Origin: Oscillospiraceae bacterium
GTDB taxonomy: Bacteria; Bacillota; Clostridia; Oscillospirales; Ruminococcaceae
Direction: 5' to 3'
Length of the DNA stretch: 63,004 nt
NCBI GenBank assembly: GCA_004557855.1
Contig: SFFJ01000008.1
Location: forward strand, 1-63,004
Positions 48,932-57,038 of the stretch are shown here, one piece after another. The notes beneath the pieces are model-generated. The model ran no database searches, had not been told where the DNA came from, and worked only from the letters and a program-made list of their open reading frames with translations. The translations under genes were made by a program, and so were the position numbers. How positions within the stretch are numbered: the first letter of the stretch is position 1; the number at the start of each line of letters is the position of its first letter.

Positions 48932-50872
48932 TTACTGATAGATATCATGCACCGCTTTCCCGATGACCTCCGTAAGGCATTCCACCAAAAGCGGGTTAAA
49001 GCAACCGCATTCCCCGTCCCGTATCATCCGTAGCGCCTCCTCCGGCGTATAGGCGTCCTTGTAGCTGCGCACGCTCACCAGTGCGTCAAATACATCTGCA
49101 ATGCCGGCAACCTGTGCCGCAATGGGGATATCATCCCCGGAAAGCCCGTCGGGATAGCCCCGCCCGTTATATCGCTCGTGATGCCATCGGCAAATTTCAA
49201 TGGCATTTTTCAGCTGCGGCTCATCCTGGAATGCCGAAAGGTCACCGCTTTTCAGAATCTCCTCGCCGAGGACGGCATGCTGTTTCACCACCGCACATTC
49301 CTCCTCGGTCAGCTTGTCGGGCTTATTCAGTATGGCGGGCTCAATTCTCACCTTCCCGATATCATGCAGTGTGGCCGCCGCTGCAATCAATCCGCAGTCC
49401 TTCCACGCCAGCCCGTACCGGTCTGTTTTCAGAATCAACCGTTCCAGCAGCAGCATCGTTATCTTTTTCATCCGCAGGATATGCCCTGCGCTTTCGCCGT
49501 TGATGCATCCGACCACATTACTCAAAATATCGATCATGATGCGGCTGTTTTTCTCCTTCTCACGCGCCTGCTCGGAAAGCATCGAAAGCATCCTGCGCTG
49601 CTTGGCGTACAGCTTTACGGTATTGCGGATGCGCTGTCTTACCACCTTGGCGTCAAAGGGACGCCAAATAAAATCGGTGACCCCCATTTCAAAGGCCCGA
49701 CGGATATCGTCGGCATCATCATCCGCCGTGATCATTATGACGGGAATATCCTCCAGAAGATGCTTTTCACCCATCTCCTCCAGCACCGCAAAGCCGTCCA
49801 TCACCGGCATGATGATATCCAGCAGCACCACCGAGATCTGTGCTCCGTATTGCGTCAGCAGCTCCATGCATTCCCTGCCGTTTGCGGCCTCCAGGATCTC
49901 AAAGCCCTCCCCCAGCAGCTCGCCCAGCAGCTCCCGGTTAAATACCGAGTCATCCACAATCAAAACCAGCTGTTTTTCGGCTTGCTTTTCGTCCGGGTCT
50001 TTGGTATTCCCGGCAAGCTGCCATTCGGTGATCACCGTATTCTTTTTATTTTTCGCACGGTACATTATACGGTCCGCACGATAAACCGCATCGGCAGCCG
50101 GCTCATTTTGGGCCATCGCGCATCCTATGCTCGCCGAAAGCCGGAAATTCCCGAAGGCGCCATGCTGCACCGTGTTGATTTCCCGCCGGATGCTCTCAAG
50201 AATATGCTCGGCCTCATTGGTCTTGTTGGTTGGCAGAAGGAGCAGCAGCTCATCCCCGCCGAACTGTACCAGCATATCCTGCTCCGCTATATTATTGCGG
50301 ATGATCTGCGCCACCACGGAAAGCGCCGCATCTCCCGCATCATGCCCATAGGTATCGTTGCACAGCTTAAAATCATCAATATCAATGACGGCAACCCCGC
50401 CGCTGATGCGTCTGTCCCGCAGCTTTTTTTCGTAATAGCTGCGGTTCAACCCGCCGGTGATGGGGTCTTTATACTGTTCCTTCTCCATCCGCCCGTGAAG
50501 ATTTTTATAATAGTCTGCGATCCGGCCAAGGTCGGTAACGTACATCATCGCATGACGGCCATCCCCGCAGCGCAGGAAGATCAGCCGTTTGCAGTCGGTA
50601 TCCTCCCCGCCGAAAACCTCATAGCGTCCATGCTGCTCCATCTCCTTTTGAACCCTTTCAAGCCCCAGCGCCGCAAGCAGCTTTTGGCGGTTTTCCCCGT
50701 CGGCGTTTTCCGTCAGTCGCCCGGCCCATTCGGCATAAGCGCCGTTTTCTCCGGGCGTTTCCTCACCCGTACACGGGGAAACCGTCTTATATGTTCCGTT
50801 TTGCAGGTCAATTCTCAAAACCGCATCAAATACAATCCGTGCCTGCTCCGGCAGCATCTGCATTTCGGTCAT
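48932..50872 (-). CDS. c-di-GMP protein with GGDEF, receiver and HD-GYP domains
   Basis: The 646-residue protein has an N-terminal region without clear family (about 1-130), a GGDEF domain with KDPITGGLNRSYYE and the active-site variant FGGDELLLL, a receiver domain (LIVDDSVFNRELLGEL; phospho-Asp in VVLLDIIMPVMDG) and an HD-GYP phosphodiesterase domain (TLHDIGKVRIE, HHERYNGRGYPDGLSG). The usual Lys of the receiver is Arg in FIWRPFD and the GGDEF I-site RxxD is not seen. It could both make and break c-di-GMP under phosphorelay control. The ATG at 50872 follows GAGGGGG; the frame stays open to 50953 but without a site. First gene of the signalling operon. Confidence 0.88.
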   Translation of the reverse strand: MTEMQMLPEQARIVFDAVLRIDLQNGTYKTVSPCTGEETPGENGAYAEWAGRLTENADGENRQKLLAALGLERVQKEMEQHGRYEVFGGEDTDCKRLIFLRCGDGRHAMMYVTDLGRIADYYKNLHGRMEKEQYKDPITGGLNRSYYEKKLRDRRISGGVAVIDIDDFKLCNDTYGHDAGDAALSVVAQIIRNNIAEQDMLVQFGGDELLLLLPTNKTNEAEHILESIRREINTVQHGAFGNFRLSASIGCAMAQNEPAADAVYRADRIMYRAKNKKNTVITEWQLAGNTKDPDEKQAEKQLVLIVDDSVFNRELLGELLGEGFEILEAANGRECMELLTQYGAQISVVLLDIIMPVMDGFAVLEEMGEKHLLEDIPVIMITADDDADDIRRAFEMGVTDFIWRPFDAKVVRQRIRNTVKLYAKQRRMLSMLSEQAREKEKNSRIMIDILSNVVGCINGESAGHILRMKKITMLLLERLILKTDRYGLAWKDCGLIAAAATLHDIGKVRIEPAILNKPDKLTEEECAVVKQHAVLGEEILKSGDLSAFQDEPQLKNAIEICRWHHERYNGRGYPDGLSGDDIPIAAQVAGIADVFDALVSVRSYKDAYTPEEALRMIRDGECGCFNPLLVECLTEVIGKAVHDIYQ

Positions 50873-50930
50873 CCGGCCGGTCCCCCTCTCTTTCAGGTCA
50901 AAAAACGCTCTCCGGCGCCATATGGTAAGC

Positions 50931-50961
50931 AGCGGGCTGCGGTATTTCCCCACAGCCCGCT
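50931..50961 (-). terminator. hairpin between gatB and the c-di-GMP gene
   Basis: Nine-base stem AGCGGGCTG with CAGCCCGCT and a 13-base loop. On the minus strand the T-run is weak (GCTTACC), so termination is uncertain. Confidence 0.4.
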
Positions 50962-50973
50962 ATTTTCATCCTA

Positions 50974-52413
50974 TCATCCGTTCAATGCCTTTTCCAGCAT
51001 CTCACGCATTATATTGGGGTTGCCCTTCCCCTTGGAGGCTCTCATGCACTGCCCCACAAGGAAGCCCAGCGCATTGGTCTTGCCGCCGCGGTAATCCTCA
51101 ACCACCTTGGGGTTCGCCGCCAGAATATCCCTGACCACCTGCTCCAGCGCAGCGGTATCGTTCATTTGGCGCAGCCCCTTCTCCTCCACCACATCGGCAG
51201 CGGTCTTATCGGAGAAGATAATCTCCTCCAGCACCGTTTTACCGGCGGTGGTGGAAATCTCGCCCTTTTCGATCATCGCAAGCATCTCCGCCAGCTTTTC
51301 GGCCGAAAGACTGGTATCGGCCAGCGTCAGGTTCTTCTCATTGATGATGCGGGTGATATCGCCCAGCAGCCAGTTGCTGATGTTCTTGGGCTGGCAGCTG
51401 CCCAGTGCGGCGACCGCCTCAAAATAATCCGCCTTATCGGGATTTTCCGCCATCAGGTTGGCATCAAAATAGGGCAGCTTATACTGCTTCATCAGCCGCA
51501 GCAGCTTATCGTTTGGCAGCTCGGGGATGCTCGCCTTGAGCTCTGCCAGACGGCTTTCCTCTACATAAACGGTCTTGAGGTCAGGCTCGGGGAAATAGCG
51601 GTAATCCTGGGCATCCTCCTTGGAACGCAGCAGGATATTCTTCCCGGCAATATCGTCCCAGCGGCGGGTCTCCTGGTGGATCTCTCCCCCGTTTTCCAGT
51701 ATTTCGATCTGCCGGGCCGCCTCATATTCGATCGCCCGGACGGTGGCGGAAAAGCTGTTGACATTCTTCATTTCCACACGGGTACCGAATTCGGTGCTGC
51801 CCTCGGGGCGCACCGAAACATTGACATCGCAGCGGATCGAGCCCTCCTGCATCTTGCAGTCGGAAATACCGAGATACTGCAAGGTCGCCTTGATGGTATC
51901 CAGGTAGGCCTTTGCCTCGGCGGAGGAGCGCATATCCGGCTCGGAAACGATCTCGATCAGCGGTACGCCGCAGCGGTTGAAGTCCACCAGGCTGCCCGCA
52001 AAATCATCGGAATGGATGAGCTTGCCGGCATCCTCCTCAATGTGGATACGGGTCACGCCGATGCGCTTGGTATGCCCCTCCTCATCCACAATAGCGTCGA
52101 TGTAGCCGTTTTCGCACAGCGGAATATCAAACTGGGAGATCTGATACGCCTTGGGCAGGTCGGGGTAAAAATAGTTTTTTCTGTCCATCTTGCAGATATT
52201 ATTGATGCTGCAATGCAGGGCATAGCCCATCCGCACGGCATAGTCCACCACACTCTTATTCAGGGTGGGCAGGGTGCCGGGCATACCGGTACAAATGGGA
52301 CAGCAGTTGGAATTGACCATGGAGCCAAAGGAATTTTTGCATCCGCAGTAAATTTTGGTCTTGGTATTCAGCTCCGCATGAACCTCCAGACCGACAACGA
52401 TTTCGTATTTCAT
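50974..52413 (-). CDS. gatB: aspartyl/glutamyl-tRNA amidotransferase subunit B
   Basis: Kinase and tRNA-binding subunit of the amidotransferase that makes Gln-tRNA and Asn-tRNA indirectly. The 479-residue protein starts YEIVVGLEVHAELNTKTKIY, has CPICTGMPGTLPTLN, the RCDVNVSVRP block and a C-terminal YqeY-like domain ending in GLPVGQCMRASKGKGNPN-like sequence. Last of the gatCAB genes, 15 bases after gatA. Confidence 0.97.
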   Translation of the reverse strand: MKYEIVVGLEVHAELNTKTKIYCGCKNSFGSMVNSNCCPICTGMPGTLPTLNKSVVDYAVRMGYALHCSINNICKMDRKNYFYPDLPKAYQISQFDIPLCENGYIDAIVDEEGHTKRIGVTRIHIEEDAGKLIHSDDFAGSLVDFNRCGVPLIEIVSEPDMRSSAEAKAYLDTIKATLQYLGISDCKMQEGSIRCDVNVSVRPEGSTEFGTRVEMKNVNSFSATVRAIEYEAARQIEILENGGEIHQETRRWDDIAGKNILLRSKEDAQDYRYFPEPDLKTVYVEESRLAELKASIPELPNDKLLRLMKQYKLPYFDANLMAENPDKADYFEAVAALGSCQPKNISNWLLGDITRIINEKNLTLADTSLSAEKLAEMLAMIEKGEISTTAGKTVLEEIIFSDKTAADVVEEKGLRQMNDTAALEQVVRDILAANPKVVEDYRGGKTNALGFLVGQCMRASKGKGNPNIMREMLEKALNG

Positions 52414-52428
52414 GTTGCGTCCCCTCCC

Positions 52429-53886
52429 TTACACCACACTGGCGACCTGGCACAGCCCGCCGCGCATGGTCTCAAATTCCTTGGCAATGCCCAGCAGCTT
52501 TTCCTCCGAGAAATGCGGCCCGATGAGCTGCATTCCCACCGGCATCTCATGGTCCATGCCGATCGGCAGCGAAAGCGCAGGCAGCCCTGCAATATTCACC
52601 GTGATGGTGCAAACATCGCTGGCGTACATCTTTAGGGGGTCATGCACATTCTCCCCGATCTTAAACGCAGCGGTGGGGGCGGTCGGCGTCACGATGACAT
52701 CGCACATCTTAAAGGCCTCATCGTATTCGGCACGTACCTTCTGCTGGAACAGCTTGGCCTTCTTATAGTAGGCGTCATAATAGCCGGAGGACAGCACAAA
52801 GGTCCCCAGCATAATGCGGCGCTTTACCTCATCGCCAAAGCCCTCACTGCGGGTCTTTTCGTACATATCATTGAGGTCGTTATAGTTTTCGGCACGGAAG
52901 CCGTACTTCACCCCGTCGAAGCGGGAAAGGTTGGAGGATGCCTCCGCCGAGGAAATGATATAGTAGGCGGAAAGGCCGTAATCGGTACTGGGCAGACTGA
53001 TATCCACCACCTTGGCACCGCGGGCCTCCAGCGTGCGGATAACCTGCCAGATGGAGGCGCCCACCGCTACATCGGCGTGCTTATAGAATTCCCGCGGCAT
53101 ACCGATGCGCAGCCCGGAAAAGTCATAGCCCAGCCCTTCGGCGGTCTTGGGATATCGGGTCGGCATGGTGGTCGCGTCATAGGGGTCCTGCCCGCTGATG
53201 GTATAAAACAGGTTCGCCACATCCTCCACGCTGCGTCCCATCGGGCCGATCTGGTCAAGAGAGGAGGCAAACGCCACCAGCCCGTAACGGGAAACCGCCC
53301 CGTAGGTGGGCTTCAGGCCGATGATCCCACAGTAGGCCGCAGGCTCACGGATCGAACCGCCGGTATCGCTGCCCAGGGACATCACCGCTTCTCCCGCTGC
53401 CACCGCCGCTGCGGAGCCGCCGGAGGAACCGCCCGGGACCTTATCCAGCCCGTGGGGGTTGTGGGTAATGTGGAACGCCGAATTCTCACAGGAGGAGCCC
53501 ATGGCGAATTCGTCCATGTTCAGCTTACCGGTCATTACAAAGTCCGCCGCCTTCAGCTTGGTGATGACCGTTGCATCATAGGGCGGCACAAAGTTCTCCA
53601 GCATCCGGCTGGCACAGGTGGTTTTAATATCCTTGGTGCAGATATTATCCTTGATACCGATGGGAATACCGGCAAGGGGATGAATCTCCTCTCCTGATGC
53701 GATCTTCTTATCCACCGCTTCGGCGGCCTTTATCGCTTCCTCGGGGGTCGGCGTAATGTACGCCCCGATGCCGTTTTCCACCTTGGAGATCCGAGCATAT
53801 ACATCCTCGGCCACTTCCGCCGCCGAGACCTTTTTCTCTTTCATCAGCCGGTGCAGCTCGCCGCCGGTCATTTTAAACAGTTCCAT
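52429..53886 (-). CDS. gatA: aspartyl/glutamyl-tRNA amidotransferase subunit A
   Basis: Glutaminase subunit feeding ammonia to GatB. The 485-residue protein has the amidase signature with the Ser-cisSer-Lys triad: IKDNICTKDIKTTCASRMLE for the Lys, PGGSSGGSAAAVAAGEA and GSDTGGSIREPAAYCG for the serines. The ATG at 53886 has AAAGGA upstream; frame extensions upstream overlap gatC and are rejected. Confidence 0.97.
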   Translation of the reverse strand: MELFKMTGGELHRLMKEKKVSAAEVAEDVYARISKVENGIGAYITPTPEEAIKAAEAVDKKIASGEEIHPLAGIPIGIKDNICTKDIKTTCASRMLENFVPPYDATVITKLKAADFVMTGKLNMDEFAMGSSCENSAFHITHNPHGLDKVPGGSSGGSAAAVAAGEAVMSLGSDTGGSIREPAAYCGIIGLKPTYGAVSRYGLVAFASSLDQIGPMGRSVEDVANLFYTISGQDPYDATTMPTRYPKTAEGLGYDFSGLRIGMPREFYKHADVAVGASIWQVIRTLEARGAKVVDISLPSTDYGLSAYYIISSAEASSNLSRFDGVKYGFRAENYNDLNDMYEKTRSEGFGDEVKRRIMLGTFVLSSGYYDAYYKKAKLFQQKVRAEYDEAFKMCDVIVTPTAPTAAFKIGENVHDPLKMYASDVCTITVNIAGLPALSLPIGMDHEMPVGMQLIGPHFSEEKLLGIAKEFETMRGGLCQVASVV

Positions 53887-53911
53887 GTTGTCCTTTTCCT
53901 TTCCCTCAATT

Positions 53912-54181
53912 TCAGCCCACGGTCTTGGGCACAACCACACAGCCGGCCGCTACCTGTGGGGCGTTCTTCAGCACTTCCTCACGCGGCAGCGAAGGCTCCA
54001 CCACATCCTCCCGCAGGGCCATGGCGTCCTCCACCTTGGGGGAAAGGTCTCCTGCTTCCATTTCGGGCAGCTGCTCCACCATATCGATGATATTCTGCAT
54101 ATCCTTCTGGAATTTTTCCTCCCGCTCCGGCTCTATCGCCAACCGGGAAAGCTTTGCGATCTTTTTGATATCGATCTCCAT
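53912..54181 (-). CDS. gatC: aspartyl/glutamyl-tRNA amidotransferase subunit C
   Basis: A 89-residue stabilising subunit of GatCAB. The family start IDIKKIAKLSRLAIEPEREE and the NIIDMVEQLPEMEAGDLSP block are present. It follows ligA by five bases. Confidence 0.95.
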   Translation of the reverse strand: MEIDIKKIAKLSRLAIEPEREEKFQKDMQNIIDMVEQLPEMEAGDLSPKVEDAMALREDVVEPSLPREEVLKNAPQVAAGCVVVPKTVG

Positions 54182-54186
54182 ATTTT

Positions 54187-56169
54187 TTAAGAACCCCTTT
54201 CTATCAGTTCCAGTAATTCCTGTTCGGTCAAAACCGGCACGCCAAGCTGCTGCGCTTTGGTCAGCTTGCTGCCGGCGGCTTCACCCGCCACCACATAGGT
54301 GGTTTTTTTACTCACGCTTCCGGCCGCCTTGCCGCCGTTCTTTTCAATGAGGTCCTGCACCTCCTCACGGGAGTAGGTCGGCAGCGTTCCGGTCACCACA
54401 AAGGTCATCCCCGCCAGCGCAGCAGAGGCCTGCTTCGGCACCCACGGCTCCAGACCCAGCTCCAGCAGGTCATGGCACAGCCGGCGGTTATTCTCATCGG
54501 CAAAATACTGCAGCACGCTTTCGGCCATGACCTCCCCAAAGCCCTCGATGGATAAAAGCTCCTCTTTGGTCGCCGCCTCCACCGCCGGCAGGGAGCCAAA
54601 CCGCTGCGCCAGCAGCTTTGCCGCCTTATCGCCGATGTTGCGAATCCCAAGACCGAAAAGCAGTGCGCCCAGCTCGTTGTGCCTGGATTTTTCCAGCGCC
54701 GAAAGGATATTCTCCGCTTTCTTCTGCTGGAAGCCCTCCAGTCCGAGCAGTTGCTCTCTGGTCAGGCGGTACAGGTCCGCCGGTGTTTTGGCCAGCCCGC
54801 TGCGCAGCAGCTGCTCACAAACGGCCTCGCCCAACCCTTCTATGTCCATTGCGTTGCGGCTGCAAAAATGAATCAGGCTCCGCAAGATCTGTGCCGGGCA
54901 GCTGATATTGGGGCAGCGGATGGCCGCCACCTCCGGGTCACGCACCAGCAGCGTCCCGCAGGAGGGACAATGGCTGGGCAGCGTAAAGGCAGGCTTGTCC
55001 TTCGGGTGGTTCCTTACCGCTATCACCTCCGGGATGATGTCCCCGGCCTTCCGCACCACGATGGTATCGCCAATATTCACGCCCAGCTGGTTGATAAAGT
55101 CCTGATTGTGCAAGGTGGCGCGGCTTACGGTGGTGCCCGCCAGCTCTATTGGGTCAAATTCCGCCGTCGGCGTCACAGCACCGGTGCGCCCCACCTGCAA
55201 TATCACATTCCGCAGCACCGTTTCCTTTTCCTCGGGCGGATATTTATAAGCCACCGCCCACTTGGGATATTTCGCAGTACTGCCCAGTCGCTCTCTATCT
55301 GTAAAGCTATCTACCTTTATAACGGCGCCGTCGATTTGATATCCCAGCGTGCCGCGCAATTCTCCTATCTTTTCTACCTGTTTTATGGCGTCCTCTATGT
55401 TGTCAAAGACCTTATAATCCGGCGAAACCGGGAACCCAAGCTCCTTCATCAGCTCCAGCGATTTACTGTGGCTTTGGCAGGTCAGACCCTCCAGCTGCTG
55501 CACATTAAAGCAGAAGATATCCAATCCTCTTGCCGCAGCGATTTTCGGGTCCTTCTGCCGCAGGGAGCCCGCAGCCGCATTTCGGGGGTTTTTCGCAATG
55601 GGCTCCTCCCGCAACTCCTGCTCCCGCACCAGCCGGTTAAAGCTCCTGACCGGCATATATACCTCGCCGCGCACCTCCAGCAGGGGCAGCGGCTGCGGCA
55701 GCCGCAGCGGGATGCTCCGAATGGTACGCAGGTTTTCGGTCACGTCCTCCCCGGTAAAGCCGTCCCCCCGGGTGGAGCCGACCGCCAGCTCCCCGTCGTG
55801 ATATTCCAGGGATACCGAAAGCCCGTCGATTTTCTGCTCCACCACATAGGTGGGGTTCGGTACCTCCTCCCGCACCCGCAGGTCAAAGGCCCGCAGCTCA
55901 TCGGTGGAAAACACATCCTGCAGGGATCCCATCTGTACCTTGTGGGTCACCTCCCGGAAAGTATTCTGCGCCTTGCCGCCCACCCGCTTGGTGGGGGAAT
56001 TGGGAGAGGCGTACTGTGGATACTGCTCCTCCAGCTCCATCAGGTGATGGATCAAGCGGTCATACTCGTAGTCCTCCAGCTCGGGCTGATCCAGATCATA
56101 GTACAGATGCATATGGTACTCGACCTTTTTTTCCAGCTCCCGCATCTCTCTGCGAATGTCCTCACTCAT
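54187..56169 (-). CDS. ligA: NAD-dependent DNA ligase
   Basis: Seals nicks in replication and repair, using NAD. The 660-residue protein has an Ia domain with YHMHLYYDLDQPELEDYEYD, the adenylation site Lys in VVEQKIDGLSVSLEY, the OB domain, a zinc finger (CPSCGTLLVRDPEVAAIRC then CPAQ), helix-hairpin-helix repeats (GLGIRNIGDKAAKLL) and a C-terminal BRCT domain. The ATG at 56169 has GGGGAGG upstream; the frame also offers a GTG six bases earlier. Confidence 0.97.
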   Translation of the reverse strand: MSEDIRREMRELEKKVEYHMHLYYDLDQPELEDYEYDRLIHHLMELEEQYPQYASPNSPTKRVGGKAQNTFREVTHKVQMGSLQDVFSTDELRAFDLRVREEVPNPTYVVEQKIDGLSVSLEYHDGELAVGSTRGDGFTGEDVTENLRTIRSIPLRLPQPLPLLEVRGEVYMPVRSFNRLVREQELREEPIAKNPRNAAAGSLRQKDPKIAAARGLDIFCFNVQQLEGLTCQSHSKSLELMKELGFPVSPDYKVFDNIEDAIKQVEKIGELRGTLGYQIDGAVIKVDSFTDRERLGSTAKYPKWAVAYKYPPEEKETVLRNVILQVGRTGAVTPTAEFDPIELAGTTVSRATLHNQDFINQLGVNIGDTIVVRKAGDIIPEVIAVRNHPKDKPAFTLPSHCPSCGTLLVRDPEVAAIRCPNISCPAQILRSLIHFCSRNAMDIEGLGEAVCEQLLRSGLAKTPADLYRLTREQLLGLEGFQQKKAENILSALEKSRHNELGALLFGLGIRNIGDKAAKLLAQRFGSLPAVEAATKEELLSIEGFGEVMAESVLQYFADENNRRLCHDLLELGLEPWVPKQASAALAGMTFVVTGTLPTYSREEVQDLIEKNGGKAAGSVSKKTTYVVAGEAAGSKLTKAQQLGVPVLTEQELLELIERGS

Positions 56170-56197
56170 CTGCACACCTCCCCAATATAACTAATTT

Positions 56198-56226
56198 ATT
56201 ATAGCAACTTTACCCGCCGATTACAA
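56198..56226 (-). promoter_or_regulatory. promoter of the ligA-gatCAB operon
   Basis: On the minus strand TTGTAA (56226-56221), 17 bases, TATAAT (56203-56198), with TGC just before the -10 (extended -10). Confidence 0.72.
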
Positions 56227-56245
56227 CATTTGTTTCCCTCATTTT

Positions 56246-56932
56246 TCACCCGCCAAGGGCGCCGTAGTCCTGTATCATCCCCACCAGGTCGTCCGTCCCG
56301 CCGTAAACCTCAGTATAAGCGTCGGGGATCAGCCCCACGATGATGGTTTCCGCCAAAATCACATTACTTTGCGCCTGGCTGCTGATGCGGTACCCCGGCA
56401 GCAGCGAAAGCATATCCACCGTCACCTGCAGCTGGATGCGATGTCTTGTCTGGTTGATGCCCGCCTCATCAAACTGGTTGATGATCTTGGTTTTCACCAT
56501 CCCCACGGGCCGCAGGTGCAGCGTTACCATCGGCCCCCGTCCGGCCAGGAACTGGTTCCCCGAAAGACTGCCCAACGGCAGCTGCAGCGTCATCTGCTTT
56601 GTCTCCTGCAGCGTCTGCAATATCTTTTCCAGCAGCTCCCCCTGCAGCCGGTTGATGAGCACTGCATCGGTGGTCAATGCGGTGGTCTCGCCGTTTTGGT
56701 TCTGCCTCAAGGTCACAAAGGACTGATACCGCAGCCCGTCCTCCTCCAGTACCGTCAGCACCGCCTGCTGAATGATCCGATTCACCACGATTTGCGTTTG
56801 ACCGGCCGCCGCCTCCCGCACCATCGGGCGTATTCCCGCATCCACTGCGATCACCGCCCCTATCATCGCCGCCAGCGCCAGAATTCTGCCCCATCCCGGC
56901 TTTTTCCTCCTCCCCCGGTGCTTGATCCTCAT
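56246..56932 (-). CDS. yunB: sporulation protein YunB
   Basis: A 228-residue YunB-family protein, sigma-E controlled in Bacillus and involved in spore formation, of unknown activity. It has a basic N terminus, one membrane segment (ILALAAMIGAVIAVDAGIRP) and an outer domain with IQQAVLTVLEEDGLRYQSFV, NRLQGELLEKILQTLQETKQ and a C-terminal NVILAETIIVGLIPDAYTEV block. The ATG at 56932 follows GGGGGAG; a longer start upstream runs into the terminator. Confidence 0.88.
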   Translation of the reverse strand: MRIKHRGRRKKPGWGRILALAAMIGAVIAVDAGIRPMVREAAAGQTQIVVNRIIQQAVLTVLEEDGLRYQSFVTLRQNQNGETTALTTDAVLINRLQGELLEKILQTLQETKQMTLQLPLGSLSGNQFLAGRGPMVTLHLRPVGMVKTKIINQFDEAGINQTRHRIQLQVTVDMLSLLPGYRISSQAQSNVILAETIIVGLIPDAYTEVYGGTDDLVGMIQDYGALGG

Positions 56933-56954
56933 AGCCGCACTCCCCCTTTTAGGC

Positions 56955-56983
56955 AGTATATTCGGGCGCACGGCACTTTGTGC
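56955..56983 (-). promoter_or_regulatory. weak sigma-E-like promoter of yunB
   Basis: On the minus strand GCACAAA (56983-56977), 14 bases, AATATACT (56962-56955). It has the same spacing as the yabP and spoIIIA candidates but a poorer match. Confidence 0.28.
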
Positions 56984-56985
56984 AA

Positions 56986-57018
56986 AACAAAAACCGAGGT
57001 CCCGTAAAGAGGCCCCGG
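56986..57018 (-). terminator. Rho-independent terminator after the SGNH gene
   Basis: Minus-strand stem CCGGGGCC with GACCTCGG (G-U pairs allowed), followed by TTTTTG. Confidence 0.68.
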
Positions 57019-57038
57019 CTATTGGTATTATTCAGGTT

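Noticed and set aside
49178..51094. 638-codon plus-strand frame opposite the c-di-GMP gene
   Set aside because: The opposite strand carries clear GGDEF, receiver and HD-GYP motifs; this frame has none.
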